Below are positions 43,497 through 54,454 of a stretch of 64,000 nucleotides of DNA, one piece after another. The notes beneath the pieces are model-generated. The model was not told the origin of the DNA. It worked only from the letters and a program-made list of their open reading frames with translations, and made no database searches. Position 1 is the first letter of the stretch; each line of letters starts with the position of its first letter. This stretch comes from CAILZL01 sp050248275 (GTDB taxonomy: Bacteria; Pseudomonadota; Gammaproteobacteria; Steroidobacterales; Steroidobacteraceae), in assembly GCA_050248275.1 (NCBI GenBank), contig JBFWSR010000002.1, forward strand, positions 62,001 through 126,000, written 5' to 3'. The translations under genes were made by a program, and so were the position numbers.

Positions 43497-43592
43497 TGTA
43501 GGCCGTAGGCTGTGGGCTGTGGGCTGTGGGTTAAGAACAGGATGGAGGCTTCTCTTGCTTTCCGACCTACAGCCCACAGCCTACGGCCTACA
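43497..43592. repeat. Long inverted repeat between nuoF and nuoG
   Basis: Perfect 22-bp arms (43497-43518 and 43571-43592) are separated by 52 bases. The left arm runs into three tandem copies of TGTGGGC/T, and both arms carry GTAG and GTGGG motifs. It lies just upstream of the nuoG ATG and is related to the element at 52386-52460. Likely a mobile-type palindromic repeat (REP/BIME-like). Confidence 0.75.
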
Positions 43593-43646
43593 GTCCGTTG
43601 CAATAGACGGTAGATCACGGACGGCAAACCCTGAACCAGAAGTAAA

Positions 43647-44969
43647 TTACGCGGCATTACGCTGGCCCTTTTCCACCATGCTGTGTCCGTGTTCGACGTA
43701 GTATTCGAACTCGTGACGGTAATGCTTGATGAAGCTCTGCACCGGCCAGGCCGCGGCGTCACCGAACGCACAAATGGTATGGCCTTCGATCTTGCCGACC
43801 ACTTCCAGCAACAGGTCGAGATCTTTCTTCGTGCCCTGACCGGCAACGATGCGCTTGAGCACCCGATTCACCCAGCCCGTGCCTTCACGGCAGGGCGTGC
43901 ACTGGCCGCAGGACTCGGCATAGAAGAAACGCGAGATGCGCTCCAGCGTCTTCACCATGCAGGTCGTATCGTCCATCACGATCATGGAGCCGGTGCCCAG
44001 TGCGGAACCGGCCTTGCGCAGGCCGTCGTAATCCATGGTCACGGTGTTCATGATTTCCGCCGGCACCACCGGCGTGGAGATGCCACCGGGAATGACCGAC
44101 TTGAGCTTGCGTCCCTGCCATACGCCGCCGGCAATCTCCAGCAATTCGGTGAAAGGAATGCCCAGCGGCAATTCGATATTCAGCGGCTTGGCCACATGAC
44201 CCGACACCGAGAACACCATGGTGCCGCCGGCGTTGGTGACGCCCAGATCGGCAAACCACTTGGCGCCCTTGCGCAGGATGGTCGGCACCGACGCATAGCT
44301 CTGCGTGTTGTTGATGGTGGTCGGCTTGCCATACAAACCAAAGTTGGCCGGGAACGGCGGCTTGAAACGCGGTCGGCCCTGTTTGCCTTCCAGCGATTCC
44401 AGCAATGCAGTTTCCTCGCCGCAGATATATGCACCGGCGCCCGCAGCCATGTACAGATCGAAGTCGATGCCCGAACCCTTGATGTTCCTGCCCAGCAGGC
44501 CGGCGGCATACGCTTCTTTGAGCGCGGCCTCGAAACGTGGAATGGGTTCGCCCAGAAACTCGCCGCGAATATAGTTGTAACCGACGGTGGCGTTCATGGC
44601 GAAGCCGCCAATGGCCATGCCTTCGATCAGCGCATGCGGGTTGTAACGCAGGATGTCGCGATCATGGCAGGTGCCTGGCTCGCTTTCGTCGGAATTGCAC
44701 ACCACATATTTCTGGATGGGCGACTGGCGCGGCATGAAGCTCCACTTCATGCCGGTAGGAAAACCGGCGCCGCCACGGCCGCGCAGACCGGAGGCCTTGA
44801 CTTCGTCGATCACCTGATCGCGGCTCATCTCGCCACGCAGGATTTTTTCCCACGCCTGATAACCGCCGATCTTGCGATAGGTTTCCAGCTCCCAGGACCG
44901 CTCGTACTGCAGCGGTTCGAAGCACACCAGATTTTTCTGTTCGAGCATTTTTTGTCCGCTCGGCGTCAT
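43647..44969 (-). CDS. nuoF: NADH-quinone oxidoreductase subunit F
   Basis: A 440-residue NADH-oxidising flavoprotein subunit of complex I. The FMN/NADH site is GLRGRGGAGFPTGMKW and the following CNSDESEPGT, and the N3 4Fe-4S cluster cysteines are in ESCGQCTPCREGT plus a distal Cys in HTICAFGDAAAWP. Its ATG overlaps the nuoE stop by four bases. The predicted first ATG (MTPSGQKMLEQK) is about seven residues longer than the next in-frame ATG. Confidence 0.96.
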   Translation of the reverse strand: MTPSGQKMLEQKNLVCFEPLQYERSWELETYRKIGGYQAWEKILRGEMSRDQVIDEVKASGLRGRGGAGFPTGMKWSFMPRQSPIQKYVVCNSDESEPGTCHDRDILRYNPHALIEGMAIGGFAMNATVGYNYIRGEFLGEPIPRFEAALKEAYAAGLLGRNIKGSGIDFDLYMAAGAGAYICGEETALLESLEGKQGRPRFKPPFPANFGLYGKPTTINNTQSYASVPTILRKGAKWFADLGVTNAGGTMVFSVSGHVAKPLNIELPLGIPFTELLEIAGGVWQGRKLKSVIPGGISTPVVPAEIMNTVTMDYDGLRKAGSALGTGSMIVMDDTTCMVKTLERISRFFYAESCGQCTPCREGTGWVNRVLKRIVAGQGTKKDLDLLLEVVGKIEGHTICAFGDAAAWPVQSFIKHYRHEFEYYVEHGHSMVEKGQRNAA

Positions 44970-45502
44970 GAATGCGTGCTCTTGCTGATCTGATCCAGAA
45001 CCTCATCCACTTTTTGCGGCGTGAGGTTCTCGTAGAAAATGTGATCCACCATCATCATGGGCGCGCCGGTACAGGCAGCCAGACATTCCTCTTCCTTCTT
45101 CAGGAAGAATTTGCCGTCCGGCGTACTCTCGCCCACCTTGATGCCCAGACGCCTTTCCACATGCTCCAGAATCTGTTCGCCGCCGCACAGGAAACAAGAG
45201 ATGTTGGTGCACACTGAAACATGATAACGACCCACCGGCCTGGTCTCGAACATCGAATAGAAGCTGGCCACTTCGTAGACTTGAATCGGCGGCAGCCCGA
45301 GATAGGCAGCGATGGCGTCCATCTGCGCCGTGGTCAGATAACCGTGATTTTCATGCTGCGCAAAACGCAGCGCAGCCAGCACGGCGGAGCGCTTGCGATC
45401 CGGCGGAAACTTGGTCAGCCAGTGATCGATTTCCGCTTTGAGCGCAGCCGACATGGCGCCAGCCGCAGTCACTTCATGGGCAGCGTTGTGCTCAGTGCTC
45501 AC
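44966..45502 (-). CDS. nuoE: NADH-quinone oxidoreductase subunit E
   Basis: A 178-residue thioredoxin-fold subunit with the N1a 2Fe-2S cluster. Ligand cysteines are in CTNISCFLCGG and CLAACTGAP. I chose the GTG at 45502 because a strong GGAGAGG (45510-45516) lies seven bases upstream and the codon overlaps the nuoD stop as GTGA; an ATG at 45454 would give 162 residues but lacks a site. The N-terminal helical domain (HWLTKFPPDRKRSAVLAAL) is normal. Confidence 0.94.
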   Translation of the reverse strand: MSTEHNAAHEVTAAGAMSAALKAEIDHWLTKFPPDRKRSAVLAALRFAQHENHGYLTTAQMDAIAAYLGLPPIQVYEVASFYSMFETRPVGRYHVSVCTNISCFLCGGEQILEHVERRLGIKVGESTPDGKFFLKKEEECLAACTGAPMMMVDHIFYENLTPQKVDEVLDQISKSTHS

Positions 45503-46752
45503 CGGTCCACCTCTCCGAATACGATGTCCTGGGTGCCGATCACGGCGACCACATCGGCCAGCATGTGGCCCTTGACCATCTCTTCCAGTGCGGCCAGATG
45601 GATGAACCCGGGCGCACGGCACTTCAGGCGATATGGCTTGTTGGCGCCGTCGGATACCAGATAAATGCCAAACTCGCCCTTGGGCGCTTCCACTGCCGCG
45701 TAAGTCTCGCCCGCAGGCACGCAATAGCCTTCGGTGAACAGCTTGAAGTGATGAATCAACGATTCCATGTCGCCCTTCATCTCTTCGCGCGACGGCGGGG
45801 TCACCTTGTGATCCGGTAACATCACGGGGCCCGGATGTTTGCGTAACCAGTCGATGCATTGCTTGATGATGCGGTTCGATTGACGCATTTCTTCAACACG
45901 CACCAGGTAACGGTCGTAGCAATCGCCATTCACGCCCACCGGAATGTCGAAATCCATCTGACCGTACACTTCGTAAGGCTGCTGCTTGCGCAGATCCCAG
46001 GCAAAGCCGGAGCCGCGAATCATCGGCCCGGTAAAGCCGAGCTGCAATGCCCGCTCCGGTGTGACCACGCCGATGTTCACGGTACGCTGCTTCCAGATGC
46101 GGTTATCAGTGAGCAGCGTCTCATACTCATCGACACAGGCCGGAAAACGATTGGTGAAATCTTCAATGAAGTCCAGCATGCTGCCGCTGCGACGCTCATT
46201 GAGCTTGTCCACTTGCTTCTGGCTGCGCCACTTGGATGCCTGATACTTGGGCATCGAATCCGGCAGGTCGCGATACACGCCACCCGGACGATAATAAGTG
46301 GCATGCATGCGTGCGCCGGACACCGCTTCATAACAGTCCATGAGATCTTCGCGTTCGCGGAAGCAGTACAGGAAAACCGTCATGGCGCCGATGTCCAGAC
46401 CATGCGCGCCCAGCCACATCAGGTGATTCAGGACGCGGGTGATCTCGTCGAACATCACGCGGATGTACTGGGCGCGGATCGGCGCCTTGATGCCGAGCAG
46501 GTTCTCGATCGCCATCACATAGGCATGTTCGTTACACATCATCGACACATAGTCGAGACGATCCATGTAACCGATGGATTGATTGAAGGGCTTGGACTCG
46601 GCGAGCTTTTCGGTGCCACGGTGCAACAGACCGATATGCGGATCGGCCTTCTGGATGACTTCGCCATCCATCTCCAGCACCAGACGCAGCACACCGTGCG
46701 CGGCAGGATGCTGCGGTCCGAAGTTCAGCGTGAAATTGTGAATCTCAGCCAT
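45499..46752 (-). CDS. nuoD: NADH-quinone oxidoreductase subunit D
   Basis: A 417-residue 49-kDa-type subunit that lines the quinone pocket with NuoB. The GPQHPAAHGVLRLVLEMDGE N-terminal loop holds the quinone-head His, and GLLHRGTEKLAE is conserved. It is a separate gene from nuoC, unlike the NuoCD fusion of enterics and Pseudomonas. The overlap with nuoE is GTGA. Confidence 0.96.
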   Translation of the reverse strand: MAEIHNFTLNFGPQHPAAHGVLRLVLEMDGEVIQKADPHIGLLHRGTEKLAESKPFNQSIGYMDRLDYVSMMCNEHAYVMAIENLLGIKAPIRAQYIRVMFDEITRVLNHLMWLGAHGLDIGAMTVFLYCFREREDLMDCYEAVSGARMHATYYRPGGVYRDLPDSMPKYQASKWRSQKQVDKLNERRSGSMLDFIEDFTNRFPACVDEYETLLTDNRIWKQRTVNIGVVTPERALQLGFTGPMIRGSGFAWDLRKQQPYEVYGQMDFDIPVGVNGDCYDRYLVRVEEMRQSNRIIKQCIDWLRKHPGPVMLPDHKVTPPSREEMKGDMESLIHHFKLFTEGYCVPAGETYAAVEAPKGEFGIYLVSDGANKPYRLKCRAPGFIHLAALEEMVKGHMLADVVAVIGTQDIVFGEVDR

Positions 46753-46768
46753 GCTCGTTACATTCGCC

Positions 46769-47458
46769 TCAAGAATTTGCCGGCCGGTCTTTCAGCGCCG
46801 CCGCGTAACGGTTGTCATCGCGGATGACGCGCGGCACCAGCGTGCGCGGCTCGATGGACACCGGCTGATAGATCACTCTGCCCCTGGTTTCGTCGTAACG
46901 CACTTCCACATTGCCGATCAGCGGGAAATCCTTGCGGAACGGATGACCGATGAAGCCGTAGTCGGTGAGGATGCGGCGCAGGTCGGGATGCCCCTTAAAC
47001 AGGATGCCGAACAGATCGAAGGCTTCGCGTTCGAACCAGTTGGCCGATGCCCAGACGCCCACGACCGAATCGATCATCGGCGCAGCGCCATCATCGCAAC
47101 GCACGCGCAACCGCATGCGCAGATTGTTGGCCACCGACAACAGGTGATAAACGACCGCGAACCGGCCAGTCGCATCCGCCGGCAGCGCATCGTGACTGAC
47201 GCCACGACTGAAACCGGTGTTGGTCGACTCCTGGGTTGACCACTCGACCTGGCCATAGCTCAGATAATCCAGACCGGTCAGATCAATCAATTGCTCGAAC
47301 CTGAATCCGGCGCCATCGCGCAAGCCAGTGCACACCGGCAACAGATCGCCTGCAGCCAGCTCATAGGTCAGTTCACCGCAGGTCGAGGCCACGCGCGTCA
47401 CGCGTCCCGCAAACTGCGCCTCGATACGTTCAGCCAATGAATCTATGCGAGATGACAT
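46769..47458 (-). CDS. nuoC: NADH-quinone oxidoreductase subunit C
   Basis: A 229-residue 30-kDa-type peripheral subunit. The signature WFEREAFDLFGILFKGHPDLRRILTDYGF region is present (landmark only), followed by HPFRKDFPLIG. ATG 47458 is preferred to the in-frame TTG at 47464. Independent from nuoD, 16 bases before it. Confidence 0.95.
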   Translation of the reverse strand: MSSRIDSLAERIEAQFAGRVTRVASTCGELTYELAAGDLLPVCTGLRDGAGFRFEQLIDLTGLDYLSYGQVEWSTQESTNTGFSRGVSHDALPADATGRFAVVYHLLSVANNLRMRLRVRCDDGAAPMIDSVVGVWASANWFEREAFDLFGILFKGHPDLRRILTDYGFIGHPFRKDFPLIGNVEVRYDETRGRVIYQPVSIEPRTLVPRVIRDDNRYAAALKDRPANS

Positions 47459-47464
47459 GGGCAA

Positions 47465-48034
47465 TTACTTTCTGGCAATGGTACTGGTACGGCGGATCTT
47501 GTTCTGCAACTGCAGAATGCCGTAAAGCAACGCCTCGGCTGTCGGCGGACAACCGGGGACGTAGACATCCACCGGCACCACGCGGTCGCAGCCACGCACC
47601 ACCGCATAGGAATAGTGGTAGTAGCCGCCGCCATTGGCGCAGGAACCCATGGAAATCACCCAGCGGGGCTCGGGCATCTGGTCATACACCTTGCGCAGCG
47701 CCGGCGCCATCTTGTTCACCAGCGTGCCAGCCACCACCATCACGTCCGACTGACGCGGACTGGGGCGGAATACGATGCCGAAACGGTCCAAGTCGTAACG
47801 CGAAGCGCCGGCATGCATCATTTCGACGGCACAACACGCCAGACCGAAAGTCATCGGCCACATGGAACCGGTACGCGCCCAGTTGATCAGGTTGTCGACA
47901 CTGGTGGTCAGGAAACCGCGCTGCGCCAGCGTGGCATTCAAATCAGCTTCATTCACTGCGTTGGCTGGACCGACTGGTTGATCTTGGGGTTGATCCTGGG
48001 GCCGCTCGGAAGATTGCGTGGCGATTAATCCCAT
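47465..48034 (-). CDS. nuoB: NADH-quinone oxidoreductase subunit B
   Basis: A 189-residue subunit carrying cluster N2, the last iron-sulphur centre before quinone. The ligands are the tandem cysteines in FGLACCAVEMM and the cysteines in GSCANGGGYYH and VPGCPPTAEALLYG. The N-terminal ~30 residues are a Gln/Pro-rich extension. ATG 48034 overlaps the nuoA stop by ten bases; the longer frame to 48055 overlaps more. Confidence 0.95.
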   Translation of the reverse strand: MGLIATQSSERPQDQPQDQPVGPANAVNEADLNATLAQRGFLTTSVDNLINWARTGSMWPMTFGLACCAVEMMHAGASRYDLDRFGIVFRPSPRQSDVMVVAGTLVNKMAPALRKVYDQMPEPRWVISMGSCANGGGYYHYSYAVVRGCDRVVPVDVYVPGCPPTAEALLYGILQLQNKIRRTSTIARK

Positions 48035-48381
48035 TCCAGCGCCCCTTTCTTCCACTCGTAAACGAAGCCCACCACCAGAATCAGCAGGAAGACCCCCACT
48101 GCAGCAATGCCCAGCACGCCGATCTTGTTAAGCGAGACCGCCCAGGGAAACAGGAAGGCAATCTCCAGATCGAAGACGATGAACAGAATGGCAACCAGGT
48201 AATAACGCACATCGAACTGGATGCGCGAGTCCTCAAAAGCCTCGAAACCGCACTCGTAGGCGGACAGCTTTTCGGCATCGGGTTTGTGCGGCCCAAGCAA
48301 AAAGCCCAAGGTCATCAGCACCAGGGACAAGCCCGTCGCCACACCCAGAAAAATCAGAATTGGTAAATAGTTTTGCAGCAT
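48025..48381 (-). CDS. nuoA: NADH-quinone oxidoreductase subunit A
   Basis: A 118-residue, three-helix subunit and first gene of the nuo operon. The conserved ECGFEAFEDSRIQFDVRYYLVAILFIVFDLE loop and helix (landmark) carry the cysteine and acids at the quinone tunnel. ATG 48381 gives the usual MLQNYLPIL start; the frame to 48489 is upstream of the probable promoter. Confidence 0.96.
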   Translation of the reverse strand: MLQNYLPILIFLGVATGLSLVLMTLGFLLGPHKPDAEKLSAYECGFEAFEDSRIQFDVRYYLVAILFIVFDLEIAFLFPWAVSLNKIGVLGIAAVGVFLLILVVGFVYEWKKGALEWD

Positions 48382-48714
48382 CGCATTACTTGGATAAGCC
48401 GACAAAATCGGCGCGAATTGTACCGGAGGCTTTGTCCAAGTCATACACTCGCAACAGAAAATTTCAGCGACAGTGACATGAAAACGCAATCACGACCCCT
48501 GCGCAGGACAGAACTGAAATTGCAATAGGGAATAGACGTGAGTCAGGAACGACTGCTGATGCACCAGGACGGGCCGCGCATCAGGCACTCAATACCTGCA
48601 ACCACAAATTAGAGGAATGGGATTCTCAAGAAACAGACGAGCAAGGAGACAGGTGAATCAACTTCTCCGGCGACGCTGCAGCACCGGCCTGCCTGCAACC
48701 AAGCGCCGGAAAAT
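48382..48714. other. Non-coding gap between tRNA-Leu and nuoA
   Basis: No convincing gene on either strand in these 333 bases. The part next to nuoA holds the probable nuo promoter. The part after the tRNA has a GC-rich stretch (48660-48712) that could fold and end the secG-tRNA transcript, but I see no clean terminator. Confidence 0.6.
48417..48422 (-). promoter_or_regulatory. Probable -10 box of the nuo operon
   Basis: TACAAT on the minus strand followed by TCGCGCC, 35 bases before the nuoA ATG, so transcription would begin near 48410. The matching -35 at 17 bases is TATGAC, which is weak; activators may be needed. Confidence 0.5.
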
Positions 48715-48799
48715 TGGTGCGGATGAGAGGACTCGAACCTCCACGGCTTGCGCCACTACCACCTCAAGGTAGCGTGTCTACCAGTTCCACCACATCCGC
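48715..48799 (-). tRNA. leuU: tRNA-Leu (anticodon GAG)
   Basis: An 85-base leucine tRNA with encoded CCA. The acceptor stem is GCGGATG paired with CATCCGC, the anticodon arm is CTACC-TTGAGGT-GGTAG with anticodon GAG, a class II long variable arm follows, and the T loop is TTCGAGT. It reads CUU/CUC codons. It is 34 bases downstream of secG on the same strand, the secG-leuU order known from enterics. Confidence 0.97.
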
Positions 48800-48833
48800 A
48801 CTGTTCAAACCCGAGCAGTTGCCGCTTTGATGA

Positions 48834-49217
48834 TCACTTGCCCGGCTGTTCGGTGCCGCTTGCCGGCACGGCGGGTTGCTGGGGTGCAGGAGTCGCAGGA
48901 ACCTGCAGGACTTCACTGCTGGCGCTGCTGCCGCTTGCGCCGCCGGCAACTCGATCCACGACACTGGTCTGCACCACGCGCTTGCCGCCTTGATAGGTCA
49001 AGGCCAGGCAGGTCACAAAAAACAGCGTTGCCAGGATCGCCGTGGTGCGCGACAGAAACGAAGCCGAACCGCGTGCGCCAAACACCGTGCCCGATGCGCC
49101 TGCACCAAAACCGGCTCCCGCATCGGCGCCCTTGCCGCGCTGTAGCAATACCAGCCCAATAATGCCCACACACAGAAACATGTGCAGGATCATCGTTGCG
49201 GTTTGTAACCAATTCAT
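48834..49217 (-). CDS. secG: Protein-export membrane protein SecG
   Basis: A 127-residue subunit of the SecYEG channel. Two transmembrane helices (about residues 3-22 and 53-72) flank the conserved VLLQRGKGADAGAGFGAGASGTVFGARGSASFLSRTTA loop (landmark). A C-terminal Ser/Ala/Pro-rich tail of ~45 residues is longer than in E. coli and has no conserved motif. It lies between tpiA and tRNA-Leu. Confidence 0.94.
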   Translation of the reverse strand: MNWLQTATMILHMFLCVGIIGLVLLQRGKGADAGAGFGAGASGTVFGARGSASFLSRTTAILATLFFVTCLALTYQGGKRVVQTSVVDRVAGGASGSSASSEVLQVPATPAPQQPAVPASGTEQPGK

Positions 49218-49278
49218 AGTTTCACTTCTTTCTCAAAGTCATGGGAGAACTTTCAAAGCCCGCCCTCTACAGATGGCA

Positions 49279-50037
49279 TCAGCCAGCCGCTGCACATATC
49301 TGCAGAAACTCGCCAGCCTTGAGCGAGGCCCCGCCCACCAGGCCGCCATCCACATCGGCCATCGCAAACAGCTCGGCAGCATTGGCGCCCTTGACGCTAC
49401 CACCGTACAGAATGCGCAGACCTGCAGCCAGATTCGCATCCTGGGCCGCCAGTATTTGCCGAATGAAGGCATGAACCTCCTGCGCCTGTTCAGGAGTCGC
49501 GTTGCGACCGGTGCCGATGGCCCATACCGGTTCATAGGCCACCACGGCATTCGCAAATGCAGCCACCCCTGCCGCAGTCACCACCGCATCCAGTTGCTCG
49601 CTGATCACCGTAAAAGTCTGGTTAGACTCACGCTGCTGCAGGGTTTCACCCACGCACAACACCGGAACCAGTCCCTGCGATTGCACCGCGATGAACTTGC
49701 GGGCCACCAGCGCACTGTCCTCGTGAAACAGGCTGCGGCGTTCCGAGTGCCCTACCAGCACATAGCGACAACCCACATCCTTCAACATGCCTGCCGATAC
49801 TTCACCGGTAAAAGCGCCAATGGCTTCAGCACATACCGACTGCGCACCGACTGCTATCGGGCTGCCGTGCAAGCGGGCGGCGATTTCAGCCAGATAGACC
49901 AACGGCGGGCACACCAGGACATCTACCTTGCCGGCATCAAGCTGCGCGAGCACGGCATCCAGCAACGCAGTGTTTTCCGCGCGCGAGCCGTGCATTTTCC
50001 AGTTTCCTGCGACCAGCGGCCGACGCTTGCTGCTCAT
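49279..50037 (-). CDS. tpiA: Triosephosphate isomerase
   Basis: A 252-residue glycolytic/gluconeogenic enzyme interconverting dihydroxyacetone phosphate and glyceraldehyde 3-phosphate. The substrate lysine is in AGNWKMHGS, the catalytic His in VGHSERR, and the catalytic Glu in AYEPVWAIGTG; the phosphate-binding GGSV and GGASL loops are at the end. Start ATG 50037. It is placed between glmM and secG, as in many gammaproteobacteria. Confidence 0.97.
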   Translation of the reverse strand: MSSKRRPLVAGNWKMHGSRAENTALLDAVLAQLDAGKVDVLVCPPLVYLAEIAARLHGSPIAVGAQSVCAEAIGAFTGEVSAGMLKDVGCRYVLVGHSERRSLFHEDSALVARKFIAVQSQGLVPVLCVGETLQQRESNQTFTVISEQLDAVVTAAGVAAFANAVVAYEPVWAIGTGRNATPEQAQEVHAFIRQILAAQDANLAAGLRILYGGSVKGANAAELFAMADVDGGLVGGASLKAGEFLQICAAAG

Positions 50038-50163
50038 GCCTACCCTAATTTTTCAGAGACCCAACTTGGTAATTATTCCGAGGACCACGCCTGCGAAAGG
50101 CGCGGAAGCTTACTGGCGCAGCCCTGCAAAATCAAACCCAAGATAACCCGGCAAACGGCTGCA

Positions 50164-51495
50164 CTAGACCGCTGCGGCCACTACCTGCACCAAATCCTTC
50201 ACCAGTTGGCGCACCAGTTTTTCGTCGCGCCCTTCCACCATCACGCGAATCACCGGCTCGGTTCCCGAAGCGCGCAGCACCACACGTCCCGTACCCGCCA
50301 GCCGTGCTTCGGCCTGTCGCACCGCCTGCTGAATGGGCTCGGATCGATCGGTATCGATCTTGCCTGCCACCCGCACGTTTTCCATGATTTGCGGATATTT
50401 CGGCATCAGCGCCACCAGTTCGGCCAGCGACTTGCCGGTTTGCTGCATCACGGCCAGCACCTGCAGGGCGCTGATCATGGCATCACCCGTCGTGGTGCGG
50501 TCCAGACACAGCAAATGCCCGGAAGTCTCACCCCCCAGCACGCCGCCGGTTTCACGCAACAGCTCCAGTACGTAACGATCGCCCACCTTGGCGCGCCGGA
50601 ACTCGATGCCCTGTTGTTGCAAGGCATGTTCCAGACCCAGATTGCTCATGACTGTGCCCACCACTGGTCCATGCAGTTCACCGGCGGCATGGCGCGCGGT
50701 CGCCAGCACGTACAGCAATTGATCGCCATCCACGACCCGTCCAAGATGATCGACCATCACCAGCCGGTCGCCGTCGCCATCCAGCGCGATACCAACATGC
50801 GCACGCACACCAGGCACCGTGTGTTGCAGCAGTTCCGGCGAGGTGGAACCACAGTGCAAATTGATGTTGCGACCATTGGGCGAACAACCAATGGGAATGA
50901 TCTCGGCGCCCAGGTCGGCCAGAATGCGCGGCCCCACCTTGTAACCCGCGCCATGCGCGCAGTCGATGACGATTTTCAGTCCCGCAAGACTGACTCCCTT
51001 GGGGATGCTGGCCAAACAGAAATCCTGATACTTGGCACGCGACTCATCGATGCGCCGCGCAAAACCCAGATGATGTGATTCGCAAGTAATTGGCAGGGAA
51101 TCCAGCAGAGCCTCGATCTGAGTCTCGATCTCATCGGTTAATTTGCCGCCCTGGCCATCAAAGAACTTGATGCCATTGTCATCATAGGGATTGTGCGAAG
51201 CACTGATTACCACACCGAAACTGCACTGAAAGTGCTTGGTCAGATAAGCGATGCCCGGCGTCGGCAACGGCCCGATGAGCATGACATTCACGCCTGCGGC
51301 CACAAATCCGGCTTCCAGGGCAGATTCAAACATATAGCCCGAAACGCGGGTGTCCTTGCCCACCAGCACCGTACCGCCGTTGGGCGCCAGCACGCGTGCG
51401 GCGGCGCTCGCCAGCCGCAAGGCAAAATCCACTGTCATGGGTGCCTGGCCTACGCGTCCACGCACCCCGTCAGTCCCGAAATATTTTCTCGCCAC
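50164..51495 (-). CDS. glmM: Phosphoglucosamine mutase
   Basis: A 443-residue enzyme converting glucosamine 6-phosphate to glucosamine 1-phosphate for UDP-GlcNAc and so for peptidoglycan and LPS. The active serine is in SASHNPYDDNGIKFF, the metal site is DGDGDR, and the sugar-binding GGETSGH and C-terminal RASGTEPVIRVMVEG phosphate loop are present. It starts 27 bases after the folP stop. Confidence 0.97.
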   Translation of the reverse strand: MARKYFGTDGVRGRVGQAPMTVDFALRLASAAARVLAPNGGTVLVGKDTRVSGYMFESALEAGFVAAGVNVMLIGPLPTPGIAYLTKHFQCSFGVVISASHNPYDDNGIKFFDGQGGKLTDEIETQIEALLDSLPITCESHHLGFARRIDESRAKYQDFCLASIPKGVSLAGLKIVIDCAHGAGYKVGPRILADLGAEIIPIGCSPNGRNINLHCGSTSPELLQHTVPGVRAHVGIALDGDGDRLVMVDHLGRVVDGDQLLYVLATARHAAGELHGPVVGTVMSNLGLEHALQQQGIEFRRAKVGDRYVLELLRETGGVLGGETSGHLLCLDRTTTGDAMISALQVLAVMQQTGKSLAELVALMPKYPQIMENVRVAGKIDTDRSEPIQQAVRQAEARLAGTGRVVLRASGTEPVIRVMVEGRDEKLVRQLVKDLVQVVAAAV

Positions 51496-51522
51496 CGCTT
51501 ACTCCCGATGAAACCGCTTCAA

Positions 51523-52365
51523 TCAGTCAGTTGCATAGCCTGCCTGCCGCAGCGCATGCGCCATACGAACCGCATCACAAGTCGCACCCACATCGTGAGT
51601 GCGAATAATCTGCGCACCGGCCAGTATCGCCGCCGCCGCGACCGCCAACCCGCCATGCAAACGCTGCTCCAACGGTTGCCCCAATACAGCACCAATGAAG
51701 CTTTTGCGCGAAGCGCCGATCAAGATGGGCAAACTGAAGCGACGAATCGCCGGCAAATGTGCAATCAATGCCAGATTGTGCTCGACCGATTTGCCGAAAC
51801 CGATCCCCGGATCGACGATGAGGCGTTCGGCCGCAATACCCGCCTGAATACAGGCTTTTATACGCTCTTCCAGGAACAAACCGACTTCGTTCACTACATT
51901 CCGATAGCGGGGCGCCGCCTGCATGGTTTCGGGCTGTCCCTGCATGTGCATGAGGCATACCGCAGCGCCACTGGCGGCGGCGGCCTGTAAAGCGCCGGGT
52001 TCGGTCAGTGCACGAATGTCATTGATGATATGGGCGCCAGCCGCCACCGCCGCACGCATGACCTCCGGCTTGCTGCTATCCACCGATACCAGCATATCGT
52101 GCCGGGCACGGATGGCTTCAATCACCGGCACCACACGCTGTAATTCCTCGACAACAGTGACTTCTGCCGCACCTGGACGGGTGGATTCGCCGCCCACATC
52201 AATGATGGCCGCACCTTCGGCCACCATCTGGGCGGCCCTATCAAGGGCTTGGGCAGGATCAAAAAAACGGCCACCGTCGGAGAATGAATCGGGAGTGACA
52301 TTGAGCACTCCCATTACTAGCGGGGCGCTCAGATCGAGAACACGGGAACCGCAATGGAGAAGCAT
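51523..52365 (-). CDS. folP: Dihydropteroate synthase
   Basis: A 280-residue TIM-barrel enzyme that joins pterin diphosphate to p-aminobenzoate in folate synthesis and is the target of sulfonamides. Both family motifs are clear: MGVLNVTPDSFSDGGRF and DVGGESTRPGA; later DPGIGFGKSVEHN and GASRKSFIG. Normal length. It follows ftsH across a palindromic spacer. Confidence 0.97.
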   Translation of the reverse strand: MLLHCGSRVLDLSAPLVMGVLNVTPDSFSDGGRFFDPAQALDRAAQMVAEGAAIIDVGGESTRPGAAEVTVVEELQRVVPVIEAIRARHDMLVSVDSSKPEVMRAAVAAGAHIINDIRALTEPGALQAAAASGAAVCLMHMQGQPETMQAAPRYRNVVNEVGLFLEERIKACIQAGIAAERLIVDPGIGFGKSVEHNLALIAHLPAIRRFSLPILIGASRKSFIGAVLGQPLEQRLHGGLAVAAAAILAGAQIIRTHDVGATCDAVRMAHALRQAGYATD

Positions 52366-52385
52366 GAGGAAAACGAAAAGGCTTT

Positions 52386-52460
52386 AGACCGTGGGCTGTA
52401 GGCCATGACCAGATGAAGAATTGTCTTCACTCCTGACCTACAGTCTATAGCCCACGGCCT
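52386..52460. repeat. Inverted repeat between ftsH and folP
   Basis: Nested inverted repeats: CCGTGGGCT (52389-52397) with AGCCCACGG (52449-52457), and CTGTAGG (52396-52402) with CCTACAG (52437-52443). Central GAAGA/TCTTC arms add a third hairpin. It shares its GTGGGCTGTAGG core with the element at 43497-43592. Confidence 0.65.
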
Positions 52461-52464
52461 GTTC

Positions 52465-54378
<1,914 letters not shown>

Positions 54379-54454
54379 GACAAGCTCCTAACCACCGGCC
54401 CGGCCTGATCAGGCAATTCCAAGGCGGTTTTTGCAACAGAAACCAGCATCGACA

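Noticed and set aside
43683..44993. A 436-codon plus-strand frame opposite nuoF
   Set aside because: nuoF is complete and conserved on the other strand; the shadow frame has no domain and a His/Gln-rich composition typical of an antisense reading.
49042..51078. A 678-codon plus-strand frame opposite tpiA and glmM
   Set aside because: It spans two well-conserved genes and the gap between them; length arises from codon bias, not selection.
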